The notes under the pieces: generated by a model
What the model saw: the letters and a program-made list of their open reading frames with translations, nothing else
Database searches by the model: none
Told to the model about the DNA's origin: nothing
Assembly (NCBI GenBank): GCA_020636225.1
Contig: JACJYI010000005.1
Location: 390,001 to 454,000 of the forward strand
Reading direction: 5' to 3'
Length of the DNA: 64,000 nt
From: Lewinellaceae bacterium
GTDB taxonomy: Bacteria > Bacteroidota > Bacteroidia > Chitinophagales > Saprospiraceae
Made by a program: the position numbers and the translations under genes
Part shown: in pieces, positions 7,824-17,934 of the stretch
Position numbering within the stretch: the first letter of the stretch is position 1
Layout of the letters: every line of letters begins with the position of its first letter

Positions 7824-9392
7824 TTAATTTGCGATGATCAGGGTTTTCGCCCCCAGGATGACGGGCCCTGCGAGGAGTTGAACCACATAATTGCCACTCG
7901 GGAGCAAGCTTGTATCCAGCATGTATTGATCTTGTCCGGGTTGACCAGATGCAATGCGAATTATTTTGCCCAGATGATCATAGATTACCACCCGATCAAC
8001 CAGGTGAGCACGAGGGCAAGTCTGATCAATCATGACCTGCACCCAGGCACCGGCTGGATTGGGCGTCAATTTCCAACACCCATTCTCCAAACGAACTTCC
8101 TCCGCTTCAGTGGAGGTGATGATGGTCTTGTCACAACCGGGGACCAGGCAACCGACGGAATCCAGCTTGAGGAGGAAGACTCGATAGGCATAATCTACGG
8201 GGTTTTCTGCTTTAACTTGGAATACTCCTCCTAAGAGAATTCCTCCATCGGATGTGCGAATGCTATGGCCGAAAATGGGACTTGAATAATTGAGGCTGTC
8301 AATATAGTGTTTGACATCAATGACACGTCGCCAAAGCTCAATCCCTTCAGCCGTATATTCCACTAAAAAATATTTTCTACCTGATTCAACCCCTACCAGA
8401 ATATTTCCATTCTCCTGTACGGATAAAGACTGGAGGGAGGCTGTACTCAATCCTTTGCAAATATATGGCGGTTCCCAATGCCAGAATTCTCGGCTCCAGA
8501 TAGAGTCCAGACTGACAGGATCCACCATCACCACGCGTGTGCAGGTGGGTCCGGTAGAATTCAGATCAGGCATACAGAGAAACACCAGATTGCCGGACGG
8601 GTGAAGAGCTAAAGCTTGCCCTGAACCCTTGAATGGTGTTTCATTAAAGGAGATAAAATTCCCCATGCTGTCCAGCCGCAATAAATAGGTTTTTTTATCG
8701 AATGTCGTGCCTGAGGTGATGAGAACGATTATCGAACTGTCCGGCATGACCTTCATGTCCAGTGTGATCTGTAGGAATCCAAAAACATCCAGCTCATGTT
8801 GCTTCGTCCAGAGCACTTGGCCAGAGGTATCTACACAGTACAGTAAAAAGGTATTTTCTGAGCCCAGCAAACCGGGCAAGAGCAAAGTAGCGCTGTCCGG
8901 TCGGAGGATGGATCCAAAGCAAGTCCAGAGATCATCATCAGGGTGAGAATATTTTTCCACCCTTTTAACTTCTCCAGTACTATTGTCAAACCAGTTAAGC
9001 AAAGTTCCCCGCTCTTCACTCACTGCATCTCTAGAGGAACTGACATAGACCAGTTTGTTATCTGAAAGTGCTAGAAGGTCCAAAGGAGGATAATACAAAA
9101 CATCTGATAAACTACCAGGTAAATCCTTAAACTGTCCAGTCCAAATCAACTCCAAGTCGAACGGTTGGTGTTTGAGCACCTTGTTCCGCATTTTGGGGAT
9201 ATTCAGATTGCTGGCTTCAATCAAGCTGTAATAAGCACCACTTTGTTCTTTGATATCTATATGGTCGTATCCTTCGTTTGTTAGTTCAAGAGTATATACT
9301 TTGAATTGCGTGGATTGTGCATTCACGTTAAGGCTTATCAAAAACAATGATCCAGACAGGAGGAGCGTCCTTAAAATTCGCAATTGGTTCAT
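7824..9392 (-). CDS. T9SS-exported propeller-like protein
   Basis: 522 residues. The signal peptide MNQLRILRTLLLSGSLFLI..NVNA is followed by repeated blade-like segments in which phrases of the type LLRLDSMGNFIS and LLKLDSVGCLVPGC recur, as in the Bacteroidota delta-60/PQQ-like repeat proteins. The last 80 residues form a type A sorting domain (KLTPNPAGAWVQV ... LPSGNYVVQLLAG). It is probably a surface or secreted protein. The ATG overlaps the TAA stop of the upstream metalloprotease gene (TAATG at 9390-9394), so the two are likely one translationally coupled transcript. GC is lower than in the sdh genes. Confidence 0.85.
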   Translation of the reverse strand: MNQLRILRTLLLSGSLFLISLNVNAQSTQFKVYTLELTNEGYDHIDIKEQSGAYYSLIEASNLNIPKMRNKVLKHQPFDLELIWTGQFKDLPGSLSDVLYYPPLDLLALSDNKLVYVSSSRDAVSEERGTLLNWFDNSTGEVKRVEKYSHPDDDLWTCFGSILRPDSATLLLPGLLGSENTFLLYCVDTSGQVLWTKQHELDVFGFLQITLDMKVMPDSSIIVLITSGTTFDKKTYLLRLDSMGNFISFNETPFKGSGQALALHPSGNLVFLCMPDLNSTGPTCTRVVMVDPVSLDSIWSREFWHWEPPYICKGLSTASLQSLSVQENGNILVGVESGRKYFLVEYTAEGIELWRRVIDVKHYIDSLNYSSPIFGHSIRTSDGGILLGGVFQVKAENPVDYAYRVFLLKLDSVGCLVPGCDKTIITSTEAEEVRLENGCWKLTPNPAGAWVQVMIDQTCPRAHLVDRVVIYDHLGKIIRIASGQPGQDQYMLDTSLLPSGNYVVQLLAGPVILGAKTLIIAN

Positions 9393-12300
9393 TACTGGAT
9401 ATTGATAATGGTTGACACTACTTCGCCTCCTGTTGAACGTGCCAATAGGGTGTACATTCCGCCCCCTAGGCTGCCCAGGTTCAACTCACCCTGAAGCTGT
9501 GGGTCATGGTTTATTAAAACAACTTGACCCAGGGAATTTATTAAACAAAGATTATGAAGCTTATCCATTCCCTTGATAGCGTAAGTGATCTGACCTGTTG
9601 TGGGGATTGGATAAACCTTAATGAGTGCTGATGGTTGAATTAGACTATTAGTAAAATGCATATCATCAGAACGTGGTTCTGCTGAAGGAGGTAATGTTCG
9701 CCAGGTTGGTGAAATAACCAATCCATAACATAGGTTTAAAAGTGACGCTGCATAACCTGCTTGAGGCCCTTCTGCGTGGGCAATTTGATCTAGACGCAAA
9801 GAATCTGTAGTGGAGGGGAGCCAAGTGGAGGGCGCATCCATCCAGTCGGCATATAGTGTTTGAATGTCCCTGAATTCGACATCCAATGGATGGGCAGTGG
9901 GGTAATTAGCGAGAAGTTGTCGGATCTTTGCAGAGTCACGGAGTTGAATGGCAAGTCCCACCCGCCATTCGCGCGCAATTCGGGACGTATCTGTCGAAAG
10001 GGTTGAAAAAGCCGTAGATGATAGATGCAAACCCAATAAAGAATCAACTTCTGATTTCAAGTCTTTCAGGTACTGCGTAGTGAGTCTGTTACGTAGCTGA
10101 TGGAGAGAATCTCTCAGAGAAACGCCCGCTTCCGTTTGCAAACTGTCTAACCAGGCCAATTGATTACTTGTCCAAGTGGCTGCAGCAGTCCAACGAACAT
10201 TCGGGCTGACCGGAAGGTTGGCCTCCAGAATAGTTTTCTGGATACTGTCAGGAATAGTAGAGGCTAGAACTGCCTTGAGGTTTGAATTGCTGATATAAGG
10301 ACTTATTGATAGAAATGTACTCCAAGTCCCCGGATCACCTGGGGCCGTTTCAGCCAAGGTGGTCAAGCTGCCAGCCGTCCCTGGATTGAGAGTTGAATCT
10401 ATGACCAGGATGGATTGTCGGAGTTCGGTTAAACAACCAGAATTGTTAGTACAATTGATTAGGCGAGGAGGATTGGCTGGGTTTAGAAAGAGACAGAACT
10501 CGTCATTCCTTTGGCTTTCAGCATCATTTGTAAAATAATATGGAAGGACATTCGGATCATAACAATCTCCAGCATAGGGCCGTCTGGGTATTGTTGGCGG
10601 AGCCAGGAAGCATTGTTTCGATGGTGGGTAGTAATTAAAATCATATGTTAATCCTAACGAAGGATCAGGAGTGGATATTTCACTCAGATGGTTACTCAGG
10701 GTTGGATTTGAAAAAACATTTTGATTCTGGAATCCTGCATTCCAGTTTTGGGGTGGCAGATTCCCAATATATCCTCCTTGATCAATAACGAATACATCCT
10801 CAGCTGAAAGAAAACTGTTGCCATCAAAAAAACTGCCTGGATTGTTGCCACCATAGTAGATTCCTTGCTTGATCATCTGGCTTCCCGAATTGGAAAACGT
10901 ATTGCACAAACTGAAATTCTGGGCAGAACCCGTATTGATGACAGTGATCCCTGCATTCAATGCATTATCCGTATCTGCCGAAATCTGGTTGAAGCGATAA
11001 TTGTAGTCTGCCGTCCCTACCATCACCATACTGTTGTTACAGTTTTGAAACTGGTTGGATTCCACGATGATGTCTCCTGTCGATTGGCTGAAGACACCAT
11101 AAGAACAATCAGTGAACGTGTTGCCCAGGCCTGACTCTCCCACCTGGACAGTTGTGTTGAACAAGGGTGAAGTCATGAAGGTCTGGACCCCATACGTGCA
11201 ATGATCAAATGAACTTTCTAATACAGTGCCTCCGGCATTGCCAAGGACAAGACCTCTCTCCAGACTGAGAAAGTTGCAATCGTCTTCAAATGTCAATCCG
11301 CTTACATGCCATGATGTCACTCCTTCATATGCAGGAGGAGTGGGTGTCTCCGGATCGCCATCATCCAGGTAGGTTTGACGAATGCAACATTTCTTGAAGT
11401 GAGAAGGTACCGAAAGGGGGAAGGAGGAAATGTATTCAACGGCTTTTCGGCAATCTTCAAACACGGCTCCATCAACTGAGATCAGGCCGCCGAAATGTTG
11501 TTGCTGCACCACCCAGGAATTGCCGCGCATTTGTCCATATATGCCTTTTTCAGCCAATTGAATAATGGCACCGTTTCGCAAGATCACCACACCAGGATCA
11601 TCCGCTTGTAAGATATAGTTTTCATCCAGCATGGCAGGGGTAGCTGAAACGGCTGGGTTCCCCCATGCCTCAATGCCCGCCCATCGCTCAAAATGATCCT
11701 CACCATCACAGTGAGACAATTTGAAAGCAGAGGTGGTAATCCTGCCAGGGGCTGAAATGGGACAGCTGGTTCCTAAGAAAGCAGGAACATCTCCATCCAC
11801 AATCAAACGGGCCCCTCGTTTGACGATGATACGGCCACCTGGTGGCATGGTGACCCGGCAATTGATGATGAGTTCATATCCTGTCTCCACTATGACATCT
11901 CCATAGAGGAATCGAGGAGTATCCCAGATGGAGTTTTGTGTAATATGGATCGTTTTCGATGCATCGTATTCATGGACAAGAAACTTACTCGTCCCGGTCG
12001 ATACGGCAATGGTATGATGCATTTTGGCCATTTGCAACGGGGAGAAATGATCACCAATCCAGGTGTAATCCATATTGTTATTGGTACACCAGTCTTCTAC
12101 TGGCCAGCAGGTACCCAGTCCCTCCTTGCTATCTGTTGGGCACATATCCATAAGATCCTCGTCATCTTCCCAAGCATGATGAAGGCCTAGAATATGTCCT
12201 ACTTCATGACCCAGGATATTTCCATGGAAAAGGGAATTTTCACCGGTTTGGATATAATCTTCGTAAAAACCATATAAGCGTATATGGTTGTTGGATGCTT

Positions 12301-12868
12301 GACCTGTGGTGTTATCCAGTTTGGTAATAAAAAACACATTCAGTATTTCATGAGGGCATGATGCATATGTCTCATAGCAATAGCCGGTCCCATTATTTCC
12401 GTCTGTCCATCCCAGGTTGTCCCTGGTCTAGGTGATTCCTTCCAGTTGAAATCGAATACGTGTATCTGTATGGCTGAGAAACCCCTGATTTTGTCCGTTA
12501 CAATATTTTTCAGCAGATGCAGTATAAAGGGACTCCAACCGAGTGAATATTTGCTGAAGATAGGCGACATGATCTTGGTTGGTTTCATCGAAGTTCTCTT
12601 TATCATCTGGCTCCTCTCTTTGCATTACATGAAAAAGGATTCGCATTGTTTTCACAGCATCCTCGGGATCAGGAATGAATTCAGATGAAACAGTTGTTAT
12701 ACATTCACCAATTTCCTCTTCGGGAGTACTGGATTTTGCCTCAGGTGTCAGGCATGTCCATCCGGCTTGGGCACTTGCGTTCTCAGTCAACATGCAAGTT
12801 ATCAACATGATTCCCCAAATGCATAAACCTACGTTTCTGAGCAGCGGAGAGCGGAGAGCGGAGAGCAT
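9392..12868 (-). pseudogene. M43-like metalloprotease with beta-helix and T9SS domain, interrupted by an in-frame amber codon
   Basis: One frame of 1,158 sense positions runs the whole length, broken only by TAG at 12428-12430 (context ..QLEGIT-stop-TRDNLGWTDG..). Upstream is a signal peptide (start taken at 12868, where GGGAGG stands about 10 nt before ATG). About 74 codons downstream of the stop the zinc motif HEVGHILGLHH is intact, as is the Met-turn-like NMDYTW region. Then comes a long right-handed beta-helix-like part with many N..F.NC turns, and a C-terminal sorting domain (KVYPIPTTGQITY ... LGGGMYTLLARS). A single point change from TAC or TGG would give the amber codon, so this is a very recent nonsense mutation, a sequencing error, or less likely a recoded stop. 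Residues after 12337 could be re-initiated at an internal ATG but would lack a signal peptide. Confidence 0.85.
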
Positions 12869-12926
12869 GATAGTTTTTCCTCCCAAGTTCGTAAAAATTT
12901 ATCAAATTATCTACTAGAAGTCGGAT

Positions 12927-13103
12927 ATGCCCATCAAACGTGTCCTGAACATGGTCAAGCAGATGGACGACGAGGGCTTCGGCCGCTGCTCCAACGTCAC
13001 CGCCTGCGAGGCGGAATGCCCCAAGGAGATCTCCGTCGCCAATATCGCCCGTCTTAATCGCGCCTATTTCAGTGCGGCGCTGGGGTCGGAGAAGAAGGTG
13101 TAG
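12927..13103 (+). pseudogene. Duplicated 3' fragment of sdhB
   Basis: A 58-codon frame that starts with ATG CCC ATC AAA and then runs into the exact C-terminal 54 codons of sdhB, including the last three cluster cysteines, ending GSEKKV. It lacks the [2Fe-2S] domain and the first cluster ligands, so it cannot be a functional subunit. The reading frame is kept, and a hairpin terminator of different sequence follows. See the direct-repeat entries for the interpretation as an insertion scar. Confidence 0.9.
12939..13099 (+). repeat. 161-bp direct repeat, copy 2
   Basis: Identical to 7586-7746. It marks the right end of the block carrying the two T9SS genes. Under an insertion model this would be the original chromosomal 3' end of sdhB, displaced by 5.35 kb. 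Confidence 0.9.
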
Positions 13104-13128
13104 GGCCCTGAGGTCAATGTAAGAAACG

Positions 13129-13160
13129 AATGGCTTATCAATGGAAGTTGATAAGCCATT
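13129..13160. terminator. Hairpin terminator after the sdhB fragment
   Basis: AATGGCTTATCA and TGATAAGCCATT are complementary except for a small loop region. It is placed after the duplicated sdhB end just as 7777-7806 is after sdhB, but the stem sequence is unrelated. If copy 2 is the ancestral end, this was the original sdh operon terminator. Confidence 0.7.
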
Positions 13161-13206
13161 TCCATATTGAAATTGCCGTTTGTGGATTACCGGACGATGA
13201 CCCACG

Positions 13207-13235
13207 AGTTAAATTCTCCGGAAGAGGATTTAACT
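13207..13235. terminator. Hairpin terminator of the lipoprotein gene
   Basis: AGTTAAAT..ATTTAACT stem around TCTCCGGAAGAGG lies immediately downstream of the reverse-strand stop at 13240. Confidence 0.6.
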
Positions 13236-13239
13236 GCCC

Positions 13240-14088
13240 TTACAAGTTTTGAAATGTAAAAGTGAAGCCTTGGGTCGTATAGTTGCAAACACCGACGATA
13301 AGCGATTGCGTTGAGGAATTCGAAATGATTCGTCTATAGCTTCCTCGACCAAGTTGAATCCGGAGGATAGCATGTTCAGGAAAATCCTTCATCATTTCTT
13401 CAGTCAGGATGAGTTGTCCATGATCTGGGACATAAATGTTTTTTATCATTGGCTGTACAGGTGAAATGAGATCCTTGTTTTCCATATTATCTATTGGATC
13501 CATTTCAATGACCACCGCTATGCCATTCGGGTTGTCAGGATCGGCATTCCAGGTGATTGTGCTTCCTATCTCAAGACCGGGCCCAACTCCAGATTGTGTA
13601 GGTGGACTTGAAATGATCATGGCATCCGGAAAATATAATTGCTCGTGATGGAATCCTGGTAAATTCCGTCCTGGATTTCCTTCTAAGGAATAGGAATTCG
13701 TTGAATGATAGAACTCGACATATTGACTTTGACCGATCAATTGAGAGTAGCCAAATTGATTCTGGAATGCTTCTGCTTCAATTGAGGCGGTGCCGCCATT
13801 GATTGCGAACGTGCCAAAATCTGATGGAATTCCATCTTGATCCTGAATATACCCACCGATGGAGATGGACTCTCCGGGGATGGTAGTTTGGTTGTGATGA
13901 AAGGAATGGTTGCCGATGCTAATCATGCCAGAAACAGGTAGAGAGAGGAGGTGCGCTGTCTCACTCTCAGGAGCAAATAGCCAAGTTATATTGCCTGGGA
14001 TGTATTGACCGGCAGGGACCAGCGTTGTGTCCTTTTGACAATTTGAAAGTAGGACGACAAGCAGAGAAAGAAGTAATGAATTTTTCAT
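13240..14088 (-). CDS. Lipoprotein of unknown function
   Basis: 282 residues from 14088, chosen because MKNSLLLSLLVVLLSNCQKD is a canonical lipoprotein signal (LLSNC lipobox); an in-frame ATG 60 bp upstream would bury it. The mature part is beta-rich and acidic-polar with no family that I recognise. The pattern resembles short lipoproteins in which a material property or parameter is described by a single beta-sandwich domain. There is no T9SS domain. It is probably anchored in the periplasm-facing or outer membrane. Confidence 0.75.
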   Translation of the reverse strand: MKNSLLLSLLVVLLSNCQKDTTLVPAGQYIPGNITWLFAPESETAHLLSLPVSGMISIGNHSFHHNQTTIPGESISIGGYIQDQDGIPSDFGTFAINGGTASIEAEAFQNQFGYSQLIGQSQYVEFYHSTNSYSLEGNPGRNLPGFHHEQLYFPDAMIISSPPTQSGVGPGLEIGSTITWNADPDNPNGIAVVIEMDPIDNMENKDLISPVQPMIKNIYVPDHGQLILTEEMMKDFPEHAILRIQLGRGSYRRIISNSSTQSLIVGVCNYTTQGFTFTFQNL

Positions 14089-14558
14089 GCTTTCTATGTT
14101 CCAGATGGTCAAGACTTCATGATCTGAACGATGGGAAGGGATTGACATTGTGTATGTTGTTTCCTGGCGGCATTGTCTAATGGGATTTGTTCTGGGAGGA
14201 GGATCATTCCAGCAAAACGATCGGATCTGTGCTGTTGAATCAACCGTTCAAGTCCCCGACATTGTTCAGGTACATCCTGGCTCCAATACGCCTGGATTCA
14301 GTGTATGCCTAGGCTACTGGAAAGATATACTGTAAGCCGTTTTTCCTCCTTGCCGCGAACGAAAATTCCAGAAAAGATACTCCGAAGTCACCAACCACGG
14401 AGTGGTTGACGATGAATAGCCCCGGATCATTCGCCGCCGGGGCTCAGCACTTCTGAGGCGCCAAAAGTGCCCAATAGCGCTTGCCGCCACAAGAGGCCTT
14501 GGCATCTGTTATGCCAATCGTTTACTTGCTTCTGGCGATTTGCATTTCATTTCATCAT
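14089..14558. other. Intergenic stretch with degraded sequence
   Basis: 470 bp between the lipoprotein start and the hipA remnant. It contains the palindromic repeat at 14392-14453 and no convincing coding frame. The hipA remnant may extend somewhat further upstream than marked, but similarity fades before about 14550. Confidence 0.5.
14392..14453. repeat. Dispersed palindromic repeat, copy 1
   Basis: CAACCACGGAGTGGTTGAC (itself a CAACCAC/GTGGTTG palindrome) is followed by GATGAATAGCCCCGG and a second hairpin CCCCGG...CCGGGGC. The same two-hairpin unit recurs at 18339-18386, and the first hairpin alone at 18406-18422. It looks like a REP-type intergenic element. All copies seen here lie in or beside broken genes. 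Confidence 0.75.
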
Positions 14559-14936
14559 CGACGGTTCGACAGAGCCCCTGACTGAAGGCGAATTCGCTTC
14601 GCCTCAGCTATGACCATGTTGGGGAATCAGGACGGGCATAGTGGTGCGAGCTATCTGGATCTGGTCGATTTCCTGACCAGACACGGTGCCAAAGTGCAAT
14701 CTGATCTGGAAGAACTCTGGCGAAGGATTGTATTTTCAATTGCCATATCCAATACAGATGACCACCATCGAAATCATGGTTTTCTTTTGAGCCCGAACTG
14801 TTAGTGTTTGCAGCCGGCACATAATGTCAATCCTGATCCGGATGGCTTCGGATTGCCTCTGAATATCTCCGAGCACGACAACACACTCAGCCTGGATATT
14901 GTCATGGAGGTGAGTTCATTTTTCCCGGCTGGCTGA
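14559..14936 (+). pseudogene. hipA-family kinase remnant
   Basis: One frame from 14559 to the TGA at 14936 matches the C-terminal kinase part of HipA toxins: RRFDR, then ASAMTMLGNQDG, YLDLVDFLTRHGA, the catalytic region FSIAISNTDDHHRNHGFLL (conserved N-N-TDDH-R-NHGFL pattern), and VNPDPDGFGLPLNISEHDN. The frame contains two internal stops, TGA at about 14583 and TAG at 14802-14804; the latter probably comes from a Trp codon (C-W-LQPAHNVNP). The N-terminal half and any hipB are absent. It is a decayed fragment of a type II toxin-antitoxin locus. Confidence 0.85.
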
Positions 14937-15192
14937 AGTCAGAACTCAGCAGAATATCCGGAATCAATATGCAGCTGGTTCCGATTGACGATATTTTGCA
15001 GCCAGGTATGGTTTATCAAAAAACGAACAGGACAGGATGGCTCCCTCATTTGCGGCTTGTGAATTATCCTTGGAGTTGAGTGTCTGGGTCTGCATTCCAG
15101 AATGCTCGGATCCATCGGATTGCCAGGATTCCTATCATGATTACCTGACGAAAGGAAAAAAGTGGTAAAACCACGGGCCTGTATTGATGGAT

Positions 15193-15225
15193 GCCCGCAG
15201 AGAGGAACTGGCCTCTACTGCGGGC
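15193..15225. terminator. Hairpin terminator
   Basis: GCCCGCAG-AGAGG and CCTCT-CTGCGGGC form a long stem just beyond the 3' end of the reverse-strand gene ending at 15250. The rest of 14937-15249 shows no coding signal. Confidence 0.75.
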
Positions 15226-15249
15226 TTCTCATCCACAATTTCTAATGGG

Positions 15250-17295
15250 TTAAGGCCGAAGAATAAGATGGGTTTCTTGTCCTGTCGGGTAGGTTATTTG
15301 CAGTACAAGCATGCCACCTGATCCCATTTTCACAGGCAAATGAATGGTTTGTTCCGCATTCACATGTTGGTTCGTTGCCAACGATTGGCCCAAAATCGTA
15401 TAGACAGATAGCTGAACTGGTGCAGACCCTTGATTCTCAATCAGGAGTGTCCCGTCTGTTATCCACCTGTATTTGACTTGGCCTTTCTCGGCCAAATGGA
15501 TGGAACTGGACAAGCAACACAGTTCATCGATGAGAGCAATGGACTTGGCAACTGGATATTGAACATCACTAAACGTAATCTCCACGGCATGTTCACAATC
15601 CACATCAAACGGCCCGGTTGTATAGGGTAGACTGTCGTACATATATGGTCCGGTTATATCCGTGTTCACCTGCAACATCCATCCCTGTGCTCCCGGGTGG
15701 TCAATATCGAAATCTACGTGGAGACTGAACAATCCATTGCCATGACAAATGGTGTCCATTTCCACATTGTAAAACGCAGGTAGCATCATCTCGCAGCAAG
15801 GAGACTCCATTGCCAGCTCCAGGTAGCAGGCGGGATCATCCACATCTTCGACCCTGAATTGATAATCCTGACTGCAATCCACAAACAAAGGCATCGTTTC
15901 ATAAGGCAAATCAGCATAAGCCAGGACACCATACAGACTATCATTGATCCACAGCTCAAACCCATCCGGACTACCTTGTTCAATGTTGAAATCCAAAGAG
16001 ACCGTCATGCTATCCTCTTCGAGACAACTCATATTTAAGGTGAGGTCCGACATCAAGCATGCGGATGGGGCTTCACAGCAAGGCGCTTGGGTATCAAGTT
16101 CGGCCGCACATGTCGGATCCGCCAAATCTTCGACATAGACCAGGTAGTAGGTACTGCAATCCGCAGGAAAGGGCCCGAATGTCAAAGGCAGGTCACCATA
16201 ATCCATCGTATCAAGCTCATTATTGACATAGATGATAAATCCATCATTGCTTCCATTGGACACCTGAAAATCAACGATCAGCATAAAGGAATCAACACCT
16301 GAACAAACCGTGTCTAAGGTCATGCTGTCAATAGCGCAATTCATATTCACTACACAACAAGGCGCTTCAACTGCTATGCCTTCGATACATCCAAACTCCA
16401 CATCGGATACTTCAAAATGAATATCTGTCATACAATCGCCTGGGAATGGACCGAACAGAATGGGTAGATCGGCATACTCAAAGTTTTCAGTGCATTGACA
16501 ATAATCATTGTACACTTGAAAACCCTGCCCGCCAGGATTGTCTATTACAAAATCTAGCAGAATGTCATATTCTTCCATCCCATCACAAGGTGTGGGCTCG
16601 GCAATCAGGTTGGATATAGTACAGATGTTGGCTCCACAACACAAAGGGCCCAGATCCCATTCTGCAAGACACCAATCCAGGCCTCCGCCCTTGTCCACTC
16701 TGACCTTCAAAGGAGTGACGCAATCAGCAGTAAAGGGGCCGATGGTAACGGGAAGATCTGCTAGATCGTAAGTATTCCAGAAAAGGGTGTTCCCTTGATC
16801 ATCTTCCAGGGTGATCCAGAAATTCGGATTGGATGGATCCCCGCCGGTGATCTCAAAATCGACAACAAGCTCAAACTGTCCCGTTCCTGAACAGATCGTA
16901 TCCACTTGTAAATCCACAATGTTGCAACAACAGTGTTCCGGTTCATACAACAATTCTATCGAGCATGAAGGAAATTCTACGTCACGCACAGTTATAGTAA
17001 AGGATTCTGCACAATGCTCATCCTCAATACCCATCATATAGTCGAACAGGGAGTAAGGCGAGTTTGAAATATAGTCAAAAGGGCCGAATGTGCCAAAAGG
17101 AGTCAATACCTCAAATCCCATGGTGCCAGGATTGTCTACTTTTCCATGGACAATCAGACCATTTGGACCTTCGCCAGATGAAGGATCGACAAAACAATCA
17201 CGCTGGTAGGCCCAGGCATCGTACATATTGCATTGTCCATAGGTTGTTCCTCCGATGGCCAACAAAAAGAGGATTGCAATGGAGATGTTTTTCAT
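15250..17295 (-). CDS. Secreted Cys-rich repeat protein with T9SS-type C-terminus
   Basis: 681 residues from 17295 (MKNISIAILFLLAIGGTTYG signal peptide); the longer open frame from 17349 would hide the signal. The body consists of six units of about 90-100 residues. Each carries one early Cys, a LDF.I..(G)..GF strand, a LP..FGPF..DC motif and a closing CC pair (APCC, SPCC, PLCC, HCC, LCC). The regular cysteines suggest disulfide-stabilised Ig-like domains outside the cell. The final 75 residues (LLIENQGSAPVQLSVYTILG ... GGMLVLQITYPTGQ) resemble a sorting domain. Function unknown; adhesin or surface-layer-like is a guess. Confidence 0.8.
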   Translation of the reverse strand: MKNISIAILFLLAIGGTTYGQCNMYDAWAYQRDCFVDPSSGEGPNGLIVHGKVDNPGTMGFEVLTPFGTFGPFDYISNSPYSLFDYMMGIEDEHCAESFTITVRDVEFPSCSIELLYEPEHCCCNIVDLQVDTICSGTGQFELVVDFEITGGDPSNPNFWITLEDDQGNTLFWNTYDLADLPVTIGPFTADCVTPLKVRVDKGGGLDWCLAEWDLGPLCCGANICTISNLIAEPTPCDGMEEYDILLDFVIDNPGGQGFQVYNDYCQCTENFEYADLPILFGPFPGDCMTDIHFEVSDVEFGCIEGIAVEAPCCVVNMNCAIDSMTLDTVCSGVDSFMLIVDFQVSNGSNDGFIIYVNNELDTMDYGDLPLTFGPFPADCSTYYLVYVEDLADPTCAAELDTQAPCCEAPSACLMSDLTLNMSCLEEDSMTVSLDFNIEQGSPDGFELWINDSLYGVLAYADLPYETMPLFVDCSQDYQFRVEDVDDPACYLELAMESPCCEMMLPAFYNVEMDTICHGNGLFSLHVDFDIDHPGAQGWMLQVNTDITGPYMYDSLPYTTGPFDVDCEHAVEITFSDVQYPVAKSIALIDELCCLSSSIHLAEKGQVKYRWITDGTLLIENQGSAPVQLSVYTILGQSLATNQHVNAEQTIHLPVKMGSGGMLVLQITYPTGQETHLILRP

Positions 17296-17585
17296 ATCGG
17301 TTCGTTTTGAATGAAGACCATACCTGATTTGAAAACGCTGTTCGGGCATGGAATTTAATTTTTAAAAGAAACAAGTAGTCGGGATAAGTGTCTGATTTTT
17401 AGTGATGTTTGGTTAAATCTTTGGCGCTACACAGGTTTCTGGAAGGAAAGACACGCTCCTGAAGAATTGGCTCACATCCCCCTTCCAGATACTCCGACGG
17501 CCAGAATAGAAATCGCCCATCCATGGGAAGGATGGGCTACTAACTGGTTTGTAGTATCTGAGTGTTCAGCGTATCCGGCAGGCGA

Positions 17586-17905
17586 TCATCGGCTGATCTG
17601 CGCGGGCAGGTAGGGCTCATCTGGGCAGGCCACCCGAATCAAATAATCCTCTACCTCCCCGCCAATGGCCAGACCGGTGGGCCCTGCCGGAGCAAAGAGG
17701 TTTAAGCGTACCCGCAGGCCAAGGTCCTGATCCTGAACGGTTGAGGCCGGCACCGTGACCGGGAAGCACTGACTGAAGGGTGACCACTGGGCACCGTGCT
17801 GTTGACCACCTGCTCGGCGGCTTCCAGCGCCCCTTTGCCGTTCCAGTCGATCCAGGCCTTCAGGTAGGCCGGCAGGTCAGTGGCAGTGGTGGCCCGGGGC
17901 ACAGC
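17586..17905 (-). pseudogene. GEVED-domain protein remnant
   Basis: Reverse-strand similarity to the GEVED domain common in Bacteroidota surface proteins. DLPAYLKAWIDWNGKGALE and AAEQVVNST are in one frame, and then after a single frameshift near 17800 comes QDQDLGLRVRLNLFAPAG ... GGEVEDYLIRVACPDE, ending at a TGA at 17586-17588. There is no start codon, no signal peptide and no upstream part, so this is a broken 3' piece. It abuts the dnaA fragment on the other strand. The preceding 17296-17585 contains only a small hairpin at 17515-17537 (GCCCATCC/GGATGGGC). Confidence 0.8.
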
Positions 17906-17934
17906 GACTTATCTCCGGGCTTTATACCGGATGC

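Noticed and set aside
12783..13205. 140-residue reverse frame over the sdhB duplicate
   Set aside because: Antisense of the duplicated sdhB end; the same shadow exists opposite the true sdhB.
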